A stretch of 64,000 nt of DNA from Chryseobacterium sp. 3008163 (GCF_003669035.1 NZ_CP033070.1:1736001-1800000), one strand, 5' to 3'. Positions 21,740 through 29,685 are shown, counted from the stretch's first letter. The notes: generated from the letters alone by a model not told the origin. Made by a program: numbers and translations.

Positions 21740-22405
21740 CTAAGGTACTTTCGTTAAAATTATATCATTGGGAATACTTAATCTTGGTTGTCCCGCATAA
21801 ATCGGGTTATCATAAGGACTTCCAAACCCTGCATTCATTCCTCTTAAAGATAAATGAAATTTTATCTGCGGAACAGAGCCTGAAGATATTTTTTCAATCG
21901 TACAGCTAGGATGAAAGTACTCTCCGCCTTGTCTATAGATTGTTCCTGCCATAGGTGGTCCTACATAGGGTGGCCATTTTACTTCCTTAGTTACTCTTCC
22001 ATAATCTATAAAGGTGCCTTCCAATATTGTCCCGTGATATGTTTTTAAAGTAGGTTTAGACATTACAGGAGAAGAATACAATAGTAAATTTCCTTTGTAT
22101 TTCTTATACTGAAATGCAATACCATCCTCATAAACATTAATTTTTATATCTGGATAATATAAATGGTATTTAATAATTTTTGTAAATGTGATCTGGAATT
22201 TTTCATTCCCATTTATGTACTCCCATGTACCAACAAAATCATCTAAATAATTGTGAATATCTTTTTCATAATAAAGTCCATTTTCATTATAATCAGGAGG
22301 AAGTGGAGTACTTGAAGAAATATCTACAACAGTTTGAGCATTTATAATTACTGCTATGCTTGAAAGTAATGCTGTGAAAAATATAGTTAGCTTATTCATT
22401 TTCAT
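21740..22405 (-). CDS. Exported DUF6705-like protein B (recent duplicate)
   Basis: 221 residues with a signal peptide (cleavage after IINAQ, about residue 24). From DIHNYLDDFVGTWEYINGN to the C-terminus it is roughly 80% identical to the protein at 22590-23257. The final segment GSPYDNPIYAGQPRLSIPND and the stretch around KEVKWPPYVGPPMAGTIY are essentially the same. The hydrophobic signal and beta-rich mature part suggest a small periplasmic or surface protein. The gene sits directly after a remnant of a JAB-like C-terminal domain (22413-22563), so an effector end plus partner gene seems to have been duplicated as a unit. Family name DUF6705 is from memory. Function unknown; immunity is inferred from context only. 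Confidence 0.75.
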   Translation of the reverse strand: MKMNKLTIFFTALLSSIAVIINAQTVVDISSSTPLPPDYNENGLYYEKDIHNYLDDFVGTWEYINGNEKFQITFTKIIKYHLYYPDIKINVYEDGIAFQYKKYKGNLLLYSSPVMSKPTLKTYHGTILEGTFIDYGRVTKEVKWPPYVGPPMAGTIYRQGGEYFHPSCTIEKISSGSVPQIKFHLSLRGMNAGFGSPYDNPIYAGQPRLSIPNDIILTKVP

Positions 22406-22412
22406 ATTTGTT

Positions 22413-22563
22413 TTATAATGGGCACGGTGTTTCTATGAATCCAAAAGTTCCGTTGCTGTTAATTTTTAAAGAAAGTTTTTTCCAGTTTCCGAAAGTATCT
22501 TTGTTATCTTCATATAATTCTACACAAATTTGATAATGTTTTATCTGTTGAGTTTTAAAATAA
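22413..22563 (-). pseudogene. Remnant of a JAB-like lipoprotein C-terminus
   Basis: In the frame ending at the stop 22413-22415, the minus strand reads CVELYEDNKDTFGNWKKLSL, then KINSNGTFGFIETPCPL. This is close to the last residues of the full-length lipoprotein (IEFYEGNKDTFGDWKKLTL, then KNNSNGTFGFTETPCKL). Upstream the similarity fades within about ten codons, into the hairpin at 22566-22582. No start codon or upstream domain belongs to it, so it is a fragment left by duplication or replacement of a C-terminal module. Confidence 0.85.
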
Positions 22564-22565
22564 AA

Positions 22566-22582
22566 GCCTCCGTTACAGAGGC
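22566..22582 (-). terminator. Hairpin after DUF6705-like gene A
   Basis: GCCTC pairs with GAGGC (22566-22570 with 22578-22582), and GCTTTTATTTT follows on the minus strand. It stands 7 bases past the stop at 22590. A similar hairpin follows the paralogous gene at 21717-21733. Confidence 0.6.
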
Positions 22583-22589
22583 TTAGTTA

Positions 22590-23257
22590 TTATGGTACTT
22601 TTGTCAAAATAATATCATTAGGAATACTTAATCTTGGTTGTCCCGCATAAATCGGGTTATCATAAGGACTTCCAAAACCTGCATTGACACCTCTTAAATA
22701 TAAATGAAATTTTATTTTAGGAGATGTTCCCGAAGAAATTTTTTCTATTGTACAACTGGGATGAAAGTATTCTCCTCCTTGTTTATAGATCGTTCCTGCC
22801 ATAGGTGGTCCTACATATGGTGGCCATTTTACCTCTTTGGTTATTCTGCCATAGTCTATAAATGTACCTTCGAGTTTAATCCCATCAGCTGTCTTAAATG
22901 TGGGTTCAAATAAAATAGGAGAAGAATATAGTAATAAACTTCCTTTGTATTTTTTATACTGAAATGCAATACCATCCTCATAAAAATTATAATGTAATTC
23001 ATTATCAATACTATGATACTTAATAATTTTGGTAAATGTGACTTGGAATTTATCATTACCATTTATGTATTCCCACGTACCTACGAAATTATCTAAATAA
23101 TTGTGGATATCTTTATAATAATATGCTCCTGAATTCATGAAATTTACAGGTAAATTTCCATTATCTGCCCCCCAAACAATTATATTCTGAGACTTAATTA
23201 AATTTCCTCCTAACAAAGTTATCATTAGAAATATAAATTTTATTTTTTTGTAGTCAT
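22590..23257 (-). CDS. Exported DUF6705-like protein A (start region broken by one missing base)
   Basis: The simple frame starts at 23225 (MITLLGGNLIKSQN) with only half a signal peptide. Reading upstream, ATG at 23257 followed by one added A in the A7 run 23243-23249 (coding sense) gives MTTKKIKFIFLMITLLGG, continuing into NLIKSQN: a complete signal peptide and a 222-residue protein. With that start the gene begins 4 bases after the stop of the modular lipoprotein (23262), a tight operon junction. The mature part shares about 80% identity with the paralogue at 21740-22405. Best viewed as the cognate partner of the full-length lipoprotein. A role as immunity protein is plausible but unproven. 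Confidence 0.75.
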
Positions 23258-23261
23258 ATTT

Positions 23262-24791
23262 TTAAAGTTTACATGGTGTTTCTGTGAATCCAAATGTTCC
23301 ATTGCTGTTGTTTTTTAAAGTAAGTTTTTTCCAGTCTCCAAATGTATCTTTATTACCTTCATAAAATTCTATACCAATATTGTAATCTTGTATAAAACGG
23401 AGAAACCCTGTTATCTGCTGATCATGTGTGGAATTATGGGTAATATTGTATTGATCAGAATTTTTATATGTATCCCTCATAAATTTCTCAAGTTTTCCAA
23501 TATTCCAACTTGCAAAGTCTATGCAGAAAAGTCTTAGTTTTTCTAAGTCGTTAATTTTTAAAGCAAAAAAGCCAATGTTCGTATTTACAAATGTAATAGA
23601 ATTTTCAGGTTTGAATTTAACATTTGGATTTTGAGGGTAGGTTTCCATTAATCCCCAAAATAACAAATTATTTAGGTCTTTATCCGTGAAAACTCCTACA
23701 TGGTCAGGATTGCTTAAAAGATGATTATGTGCAGACCCGTATGATTTATATAATAGGTCTTCCGAAATCGTACTCAAATAAGCATTATAATCAATTTCTC
23801 CTTCGGAGTTACCTTCAATAATTGGGGAAAACCCTGTAGTTGCATCATCATGTATTACAAAACCTTTTTCTACTGTTCCTGTATTTACATTATTTTTTAA
23901 TATAGTAACCTTATCTTTAAATGGTTGCTTCTCTGCAAGGTTTTTTAGTTGTTTACATGGATCATTATTTCTATTGGGTCCTGCCGGCAGATTCGGTGCA
24001 GTAGTTGTCTCATCCGGGGGATTACTTCCTAATCCACCCGGTCCGCTTCCTCCTCCTTCTCCGTTTTCTCCCAAACCGGTATCTGCAGGAAGTGCCATAG
24101 TGCATTTTTTCACCAAAGAGACCACCAATACCGAGGGTGTTTCAGACCTACAAGGGCCTTCTGTACCCGTTAGTTCACCATTATGATGATCATCACTTTG
24201 ACCACACCTCGTGTAGTACGTGCTGATTTCCATATGGCAATTCATTACATCCTGTTGCATGATTGCAGATGAGTAAGTTCCGTTTTGAAGTATTTCATGA
24301 GTTATCTTTCCGGTAAAATCTACTGCACCCCCCGAAAGCATATTCTGTCTTTCCAGAGGAGTAAGATAATACGTTACCAAAGCTTCTTTCCAGGTACCGT
24401 CAGGACGTGAGCTGATCACAAGGTTCTCAACAGGTGCATTGGCAGGAGCATTCTCATGATCGATACGAAAAGTATAACTGTGGAAGTCCGGGCCTTTTTC
24501 GAGGTAGATTACATCATCGGTATCAATAGAAATTCCGTTTCCGAAATTCACGGTTTTGCCCTGCAGATTATTTTTTGAATCAGTGTAAAGGTTAGTCTCT
24601 ACCTGTTTAATCTTAGAGACAAGATTAGCTTTGTGTTTAGCTTCATCTAAAGAGATTCTTTTGGAAGTAAGCTGAAATGCTCCGCTGTTGTTGTAGGTTT
24701 CCTGATCAGGGAGAATATCCTGCCTACATGAATTTAGGGAAAATAATCCCAACATCAGGCAAAGCCTGAGAAAATTTCTTTTCATTGTCAT
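23262..24791 (-). CDS. Modular lipoprotein with JAB-like C-terminal domain (polymorphic effector-like)
   Basis: 509 residues. The N-terminus is a lipoprotein signal (LMLGLFSLNSC, acylated Cys at 22). Residues about 23-230 form a constant-type region with GPDFHSYTFRIDHENAP and WKEALVTYYLTPLERQ, a pattern I associate with families of flavobacterial surface lipoproteins. A glycine-rich linker (about 232-267, GENGEGGGSGPGGLGSNPPD) is also found in the orphan module at 20891-21738. The C-terminal domain opens DPCKQLKNLA and holds SAHNHLLSNPDHVGVFTDKD, a divergent HxH...TxxD JAB-like metal site. It ends with WKKLTLKNN...ETPCKL, kept in the other copies. Organisation and neighbours suggest a surface-exposed effector with exchangeable C-termini; enzymatic activity is not shown by sequence alone. 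Confidence 0.8.
   Translation of the reverse strand: MTMKRNFLRLCLMLGLFSLNSCRQDILPDQETYNNSGAFQLTSKRISLDEAKHKANLVSKIKQVETNLYTDSKNNLQGKTVNFGNGISIDTDDVIYLEKGPDFHSYTFRIDHENAPANAPVENLVISSRPDGTWKEALVTYYLTPLERQNMLSGGAVDFTGKITHEILQNGTYSSAIMQQDVMNCHMEISTYYTRCGQSDDHHNGELTGTEGPCRSETPSVLVVSLVKKCTMALPADTGLGENGEGGGSGPGGLGSNPPDETTTAPNLPAGPNRNNDPCKQLKNLAEKQPFKDKVTILKNNVNTGTVEKGFVIHDDATTGFSPIIEGNSEGEIDYNAYLSTISEDLLYKSYGSAHNHLLSNPDHVGVFTDKDLNNLLFWGLMETYPQNPNVKFKPENSITFVNTNIGFFALKINDLEKLRLFCIDFASWNIGKLEKFMRDTYKNSDQYNITHNSTHDQQITGFLRFIQDYNIGIEFYEGNKDTFGDWKKLTLKNNSNGTFGFTETPCKL
23991..24098 (-). repeat. Linker repeat, full-length copy
   Basis: About 108 bases encoding the glycine-rich linker, roughly 90% identical to 21581-21687. 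Such a DNA-level match between otherwise divergent C-terminal modules would allow homologous recombination to swap domains. Confidence 0.8.
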
Positions 24792-24863
24792 TTGTTTTTT
24801 TTAAAAGTGTTAAATATAAAAATAATTCTGCAACAAATATCATAAAAGGATGAATAAACTTTC

Positions 24864-24900
24864 TACAACTTTGGTTGTAAAATACCTGAACCTTAGTTGT
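24864..24900. promoter_or_regulatory. Paired operator-like sites between the XRE gene and the lipoprotein cassette
   Basis: Site 1 is TACAACTTTGGTTGTA (24864-24879), a perfect 6-bp inverted repeat with a 4-base spacer. Site 2 is GAACCTTAGTTGT (24888-24900), matching site 1 at 10 of 13 positions. Their centres are 22 bases apart, two helix turns. They lie in the divergent gap between the XRE regulator and the modular lipoprotein, where an autoregulating repressor would bind. Site 2 overlaps the proposed -33 element of the regulator gene. Confidence 0.5.
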
Positions 24901-24925
24901 TTTTTTATTTTTTTCTTTACTTTAG
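24897..24925 (+). promoter_or_regulatory. Candidate flavobacterial promoter of the XRE regulator
   Basis: TTG at 24897-24899 and TACTTTAG at 24918-24925 are 18 bases apart and resemble the flavobacterial -33 TTG and -7 TAnnTTTG elements, with one mismatch in the latter. The start codon follows 16 bases downstream. Confidence 0.4.
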
Positions 24926-24941
24926 CATAAAATTATACAGG

Positions 24942-25307
24942 ATGACTTTGGGAACCAAACTCAATAAACTTAGAACAGGGCGCAACCTTACACAGGTGCA
25001 GATTGCAGAAAAACTACATATCTCACAGAACGCTTACAATAAGTGGGAAAGTGACAAGGCTAAACCTGCCATGGAAAATCTGATGAAGATTGCAGATTTT
25101 TATGAAACGGATGTGTATGATTTATTGGATGAAAAATCTATTGTTCAAAATAATACTGATAGAAGTTTTGGTTATATTGATAGTACTGTGACAATTAATA
25201 ATACAATATCTGAGGAATTGATTGAAAGCATTATTAAAAACCAGCAGGATATAACAAAGTTGGTAGAAGTGCAAAGTAAGCTTATTGAGAGCCTTCTGAA
25301 AAAGTAA
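24942..25307 (+). CDS. XRE-family helix-turn-helix transcriptional regulator
   Basis: 121 residues from ATG at 24942. The N-terminal Cro/C1-type HTH spans about residues 1-65: GTKLNKLRTGRNLTQVQIAEKLHISQ and then NAYNKWESDKAKPAMENL. The C-terminal tail is polar with a heptad-like helix (ISEELIESIIKNQQDITKLVEVQ), likely for dimerisation. An in-frame TTG at 24897 would add a hydrophobic stretch unlike the family and falls in the presumed promoter, so I reject it. The gene is divergent from the modular lipoprotein at 24791, and paired inverted-repeat sites lie in between. The likely role is to repress itself and the leftward cassette; this is inference from position. Confidence 0.88.
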   Translation: MTLGTKLNKLRTGRNLTQVQIAEKLHISQNAYNKWESDKAKPAMENLMKIADFYETDVYDLLDEKSIVQNNTDRSFGYIDSTVTINNTISEELIESIIKNQQDITKLVEVQSKLIESLLKK

Positions 25308-25368
25308 AAAGAATCAATGATGATTCTTTTTACATTAAAATTTATTCTTTTTACATTTTATGAGATAT

Positions 25369-25394
25369 AAAAAGAGTCCCGGGAGACTCTTTTT
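25369..25394. terminator. Terminator between the XRE gene and maeB (first hairpin)
   Basis: A 10-bp perfect stem (25369-25378 with 25385-25394), a 6-base loop and T-rich sequence after it on the plus strand. It ends the XRE transcript. Its stem core GAGTC/GACTC is repeated in the next hairpin. Confidence 0.8.
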
Positions 25395-25420
25395 ATTATT
25401 AATTATAATGAATTTATATC

Positions 25421-25468
25421 AAAAAAGACTCTTTTAGTAATTACCGATATACTAAAAGAGTCTTTTTT
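25421..25468. terminator. Terminator between the XRE gene and maeB (second hairpin)
   Basis: A perfect 19-bp stem (25421-25439 with 25450-25468) around a 10-base loop, with A/T tracts at both ends. It lies 20 bases past the maeB stop and should end the leftward maeB transcript, and perhaps also read-through from the other side. Confidence 0.85.
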
Positions 25469-25487
25469 GATAGGTGGTTAATATATA

Positions 25488-27776
25488 TTATTTTTTACTT
25501 TCTCTTCTCTGCGCATCTAAAACCGCCACAGTCGCAAGATTCACAATCTCATCAACGCTTGAACGCATCTGTAAAACGTGAACAGGCTGTTTCAGCCCCA
25601 TCAAAATCGGTCCGATTACCTGCGCAACCTTCATTCCTCTGATGATTTTGTAAGATAAATTGGCAGATTCCAAATTCGGGAAGATGAATGTATTGGCAGG
25701 AGTGGTTCCTAATTTTGAGAACGGGTAATCACTTAAATGATCTGCATTCATCGCAAAATCAGGCTGAATTTCTCCATCGACAATCATTTTCGGGAATTTT
25801 TCATGAAGAATACTTACCGCTTTGGCTACTTTTTTAGAAGTATCAGAAATCGCTGCAAAGTTTTCAAAACCAAGCATCGCAATTCTTGGTTCGATCGCAA
25901 AAGATTTCACCGTATGTTCTGCCATTTTAGCAATATTCACCAAATCTTCAGCAGTAGGATTTTGATTGATCGAAGTATCTGCGAAGAAAATCGGTTTCTT
26001 TTCAGACAAAATCATCATCATTGCCGCCACTTTTTCAACTCCTTTTTCTTTCTCGATAACCTCTAAAACAGGTCTTAGAGTCGAAACATAATTTTTAGAA
26101 AAACCTACAATTAATCCGTCTGTATCCCCATGCTTCAACATCAAAGGACCGAAATAATCTCTCTGACGTACAAATTTTTTGGCTTTGTACTCATTCACCC
26201 CTTTTCTCTGACGAAGTTTCCAAAGTGTTTCTCTGTATTTTTTTCTGTTTTCTTTCTGGTCGTCATCGCTAGGATCGATAATCGGAACATCAATGTTGAT
26301 TCCGAAACGCTCCATTTGTTCTTTGACGTATTTTTTATCTCCTAAAAGACTTGGGTAAGCAATTCCTTCTTCATACAAAATCTGAGCAGCTTTTAAGACA
26401 TTGTATTCTTCGGCATTTCCTAAAGTAATTCTCTTTGGATTAGCCTTTGCACGGTTCTGCATCATTCTTACCAACTTCTCATCTCTTCCCATTCTGTCGA
26501 GAAGCTGAGTTTCGTATTCGTCGAAATCTGCAATAGTCTTTCTAGCAATTCCGCTGTCAATTGCTGCTTTTGCAACAGCACTTGAAACTTTGGTAATTAA
26601 TCTGTTGTCAAATGGTTTCGGAATGAAATATTCTCTTCCGAATTGTAAATTCTGAACGTTATAAGCTAAAATTACCGCTTCAGGAACCGGTTCTTTAGCC
26701 AGATTAGCAATTGCGTGAACAGCTGCCAGTTTCATTTCTTCATTAATTCCTTTTGCCTGAACATCTAATGCTCCTCGGAAAATATAAGGGAAACCAAGAA
26801 CGTTGTTCACTTGGTTAGGATAATCACTTCTTCCCGTTGCCATGATCACATCTTTTCTTGTAGCAAGTGCCAGATCATAAGCAATCTCAGGATCAGGATT
26901 TGACAATGCGAAAACAATCGGATTTTCTGCCATGCTGCTCAACATCTCCGGCGTCATGACATTTCCTTTAGATAAACCAATGAAAACATCAGCACCTTTA
27001 CAAGCATCTTCTAAAGTTTCAATATCAGTCTGAGCAATAAAATCTATTTTTTCTGGTGTAAGGTTTTCTCTTTTATGATTGATAACTCCTTTGCTGTCAC
27101 ACATCAATACATTTTCTCTTTTTAAACCTAAAGAAATATAAAGATTGGTACAGGCAACAGCTGCTGCTCCTGCCCCATTCACAACCATTTTTACTTCTTC
27201 GATATTTTTATTGGCAATTTGAAGTGAATTAATTAATGCCGCCGCAGAAATAATCGCTGTTCCATGCTGATCGTCGTGCATCAACGGAATATCCAATTCC
27301 TCTTTTAATCTTTGTTCGATGTAAAAAGCTTCCGGAGCTTTGATATCTTCAAGGTTGATTCCTCCAAAAGTTGGGGCAATACCTTTTACAATCTGAATAA
27401 ATTTATCAGGATCTTTTTCGTCGATTTCAATATCAAAAACATTGATGTCTGCGAAAATTTTAAACAAAAGACCTTTCCCTTCCATTACAGGCTTTGAAGC
27501 TTCGGCACCGATGTCTCCCAAACCAAGAACAGCTGTTCCGTTTGAGATTACTGCAACCAAATTTCCTTTTCCTGTGTAATCATAAACCGTTTCAGGATGA
27601 TGGTGAATTTCCATACAAGGCACGGCAACTCCAGGAGAATATGCCAGTGACAAATCCCTCTGCGAAGAGTGTGGCTTTGAAGGAATGACTTCAATTTTTC
27701 CTTTCGGTTCTGCTTTATGATAGTCTAGCGCGGCCTGATTGAAATTTTTTTCGTCGCGGTTAGTTTTATTCGACAT
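25488..27776 (-). CDS. maeB: NADP-dependent malic enzyme, MaeB type (malic enzyme fused to phosphotransacetylase-like domain)
   Basis: 762 residues, the usual length for the MaeB fusion. Converts malate to pyruvate and CO2 with NADP. The N-terminal malic domain (about 15-165) has YSPGVAVPC and LMHDDQHGTAI. The NAD(P)-binding domain (about 170-410) has VVNGAGAAAVAC and VFALSNPDPE. The C-terminal half (about 430-762) is a phosphate acetyl/butyryltransferase-like domain that in this family binds acetyl-CoA as an allosteric signal. It follows the sugar-kinase gene by 16 bases, so they may be one operon. I remember maeB next to ruvA-sprA in other Flavobacteriia; here about 6 kb of accessory genes lie between. 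Confidence 0.96.
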   Translation of the reverse strand: MSNKTNRDEKNFNQAALDYHKAEPKGKIEVIPSKPHSSQRDLSLAYSPGVAVPCMEIHHHPETVYDYTGKGNLVAVISNGTAVLGLGDIGAEASKPVMEGKGLLFKIFADINVFDIEIDEKDPDKFIQIVKGIAPTFGGINLEDIKAPEAFYIEQRLKEELDIPLMHDDQHGTAIISAAALINSLQIANKNIEEVKMVVNGAGAAAVACTNLYISLGLKRENVLMCDSKGVINHKRENLTPEKIDFIAQTDIETLEDACKGADVFIGLSKGNVMTPEMLSSMAENPIVFALSNPDPEIAYDLALATRKDVIMATGRSDYPNQVNNVLGFPYIFRGALDVQAKGINEEMKLAAVHAIANLAKEPVPEAVILAYNVQNLQFGREYFIPKPFDNRLITKVSSAVAKAAIDSGIARKTIADFDEYETQLLDRMGRDEKLVRMMQNRAKANPKRITLGNAEEYNVLKAAQILYEEGIAYPSLLGDKKYVKEQMERFGINIDVPIIDPSDDDQKENRKKYRETLWKLRQRKGVNEYKAKKFVRQRDYFGPLMLKHGDTDGLIVGFSKNYVSTLRPVLEVIEKEKGVEKVAAMMMILSEKKPIFFADTSINQNPTAEDLVNIAKMAEHTVKSFAIEPRIAMLGFENFAAISDTSKKVAKAVSILHEKFPKMIVDGEIQPDFAMNADHLSDYPFSKLGTTPANTFIFPNLESANLSYKIIRGMKVAQVIGPILMGLKQPVHVLQMRSSVDEIVNLATVAVLDAQRRESKK

Positions 27777-27792
27777 AGAATTTTCTGTTTTT

Positions 27793-28644
27793 TTATAGTA
27801 TATATTTAATATGGTAGTTGACTAAACTTTCAATAGGTTTTTGTACAACGTGTCCCACATTCAATTGAAGTTCTGAAGCTACAGAACGTAGAATATTTTC
27901 GTAATAATAAGCAATGGATCCGATAAAATTAATCTCGGATTCTTTTGACTCCTCGTAAGGAATCACCTGATATTCGAAGAAATTTTTCATCTCTTCGGAA
28001 ACCATTTGAACAAAATAAGGATGATCTTTTCTCTCTACCACAAATTTATTAAAATCTGCAAGAAAAGCATTAGGCCTTGTGCTGTGATACATGTTTTTCA
28101 ATGCCTCTTCAATCGTCAGATGATAGGTGTTTTCAAATTCTTCATGAAGATCCTGAGGAAGTTTCTGCATAAAAAATCTGCGTACCAATTGTTTTCCAAT
28201 GGCACTTCCGCTTCCTTCATCACCAATAAGAATACCGAGTGACGGAAGTTTTATTTTTAAATTTTCACCGTCAAAATAACAAGAATTGGAGCCGGTTCCC
28301 ATGATGCAAACAATTGCAGGTTTTCCGTTGTATGCAGCAAATGCAGCCGCTGCCAAATCTTCTCTTACAGAAATTTTAGCATTAGTAAAAACCCTTCCTA
28401 CTTCATGTTCTATAGTCTCGCAGTTTTGTTTCACACCACACCCTGAGCCATAGAAATAAATTTTGGTAATTGAGTTTTTAACAGAGTTTAAGCTTGTATT
28501 CTTTTCAATTTCCGGAACAATAAGTTCTCTGCTGATAAAATTGGGGTTGAAACCAATGGTTTCTGTTTTCAGAAAAACATTTTTGAATTCATCTAAAATT
28601 ACCCAATCTGATTTTGTAGAACCACTATCAACAATAGCAACCAT
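27793..28644 (-). CDS. BadF/BadG/BcrA/BcrD-family ATPase, N-acetylglucosamine kinase-like
   Basis: 283 residues of the ASKHA kinase fold. Phosphate-1 motif DSGSTKSDW is at residue 6, GSGCGVK near residue 70, GTGSNSCYFD (adenosine/sugar region) near 117, and GDEGSGSAIGKQ near 142. The length and the GDEGSG motif fit eukaryote-like N-acetylglucosamine kinases of Bacteroidota, which phosphorylate GlcNAc released from chitin or peptidoglycan. The substrate is assigned by family and not proven. It lies 16 bases upstream of maeB on the same strand. Confidence 0.85.
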   Translation of the reverse strand: MVAIVDSGSTKSDWVILDEFKNVFLKTETIGFNPNFISRELIVPEIEKNTSLNSVKNSITKIYFYGSGCGVKQNCETIEHEVGRVFTNAKISVREDLAAAAFAAYNGKPAIVCIMGTGSNSCYFDGENLKIKLPSLGILIGDEGSGSAIGKQLVRRFFMQKLPQDLHEEFENTYHLTIEEALKNMYHSTRPNAFLADFNKFVVERKDHPYFVQMVSEEMKNFFEYQVIPYEESKESEINFIGSIAYYYENILRSVASELQLNVGHVVQKPIESLVNYHIKYIL

Positions 28645-28730
28645 AATTCTTATTTTAAGAGTGCTAAATTATGAATTTATCTTTAAATAGCCTTTAAAAA
28701 CAGACAAGGAAACCCTCTTAATGATTAAGC

Positions 28731-28994
28731 TCAGCTTTTGATTTCGTTTTTATTTTGGTTAAACTGTATGAGCCAGTCTTCTATCTCCTCTTCAAGATAA
28801 GAGGCCTGCATTACCATAGCGTTTATAAAGTCGTCAGGAATAGGTTCTCCTTCTTTATTCTCCAGATTCCAAAGTTCATCTGACATATTTTCATACTCTG
28901 AATATACTCTTTTGAAACGGGTATTTTCTTTTTCTAAAGCTTCAATATTTTGTTGCTGAAGCTGAAATTTTCTGTATTTGTTTTGAGATTTCAT
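28731..28994 (-). CDS. Small cytosolic coiled-coil protein of unknown function
   Basis: 87 residues, charged, with an N-terminal helix rich in Gln, Glu and Lys (KYRKFQLQQQNIEALEKENTR is the start of it) that is probably a coiled coil, and an acidic middle. There is no signal peptide or membrane segment. I do not recognise the family. It is 86 bases upstream of the kinase gene on the same strand and may share its transcript. Confidence 0.65.
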   Translation of the reverse strand: MKSQNKYRKFQLQQQNIEALEKENTRFKRVYSEYENMSDELWNLENKEGEPIPDDFINAMVMQASYLEEEIEDWLIQFNQNKNEIKS

Positions 28995-29223
28995 ACAAAT
29001 ATTTGATTGTTTTTAATGTGTAAAATTTGAGCAAACTGCCTCAACCGCTTGGTACAAGATAGAAAAACCATCAACAGAATGAGTTGAAAATGAATTTAGT
29101 ATCAGGTAGATTCTGTTTCTTTCTGAAAATTAAATTTAGAAATTATTTTGAGACGAAAAAAAAAATTAACAACTTTTTTCACTGTTTAACATATAGTTAT
29201 AAATTTGCACATTACTAAAATAT

Positions 29224-29682
29224 ATGAGAGAACTATTACTACGACACAAACAAGTCCTGTTTTTCATTATCGCCGGCGGACTGAGTGCCATTGTAGAAAT
29301 TGGGAGTTTTAAGATTTTCAGCACTTACCTTCCGCAGATATTCTCTCAGGAACAGAATTTTCATGGGATACATTTTCCATTCAGTAACATTTTCTCTACG
29401 AGTTGCGGAATTCTATCCAATTACTTTCTAAGCATTTGGTTTGTTTTTGAAAGAGGAAAACATTCCAAAAGAAGAGAGTTTGTTTATTTCATGGGTGTAT
29501 CTTTCGTTTCTACATTATTAAGTTTATTTTTCTTCCAGATATTCTACAGCTTTATATTTAAAGATAATATTGATTTAATTTTTTATACCTTGAGTCCGGA
29601 AATGATCAGTAAAATCGCAGCGATTCTATTGGTTTCCATTCTGAACTATTCGGTGAAGAAAAAAGTAATTTTTAACGGTTGA
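29224..29682 (+). CDS. GtrA-family membrane protein
   Basis: 152 residues with four predicted membrane helices. The first is near FFIIAGGLSAIVEIGSF, and the FSNIFSTSCGILSNYFLSIWFVF stretch carries the N-Y-x-x-x-x-x-W-x-F pattern typical of GtrA. GtrA proteins are thought to help move lipid-linked sugars across the inner membrane for glycan modification. It ends 3 bases before the acyltransferase gene, suggesting a shared operon in envelope lipid or glycan synthesis. Confidence 0.9.
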   Translation: MRELLLRHKQVLFFIIAGGLSAIVEIGSFKIFSTYLPQIFSQEQNFHGIHFPFSNIFSTSCGILSNYFLSIWFVFERGKHSKRREFVYFMGVSFVSTLLSLFFFQIFYSFIFKDNIDLIFYTLSPEMISKIAAILLVSILNYSVKKKVIFNG

Positions 29683-29685
29683 TTT

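Noticed and set aside
24897..24944. A longer XRE protein starting at TTG 24897
   Set aside because: The extra residues are hydrophobic and unlike the family, and they overlap promoter-like elements.
25369..25468. CRISPR or other repeat array
   Set aside because: Only two hairpins with inverted arms; no regularly spaced direct repeats with spacers occur in the window.
19614..25487. Insertion of the accessory block by a transposon
   Set aside because: No transposase, terminal inverted repeats or target duplication visible at either edge.
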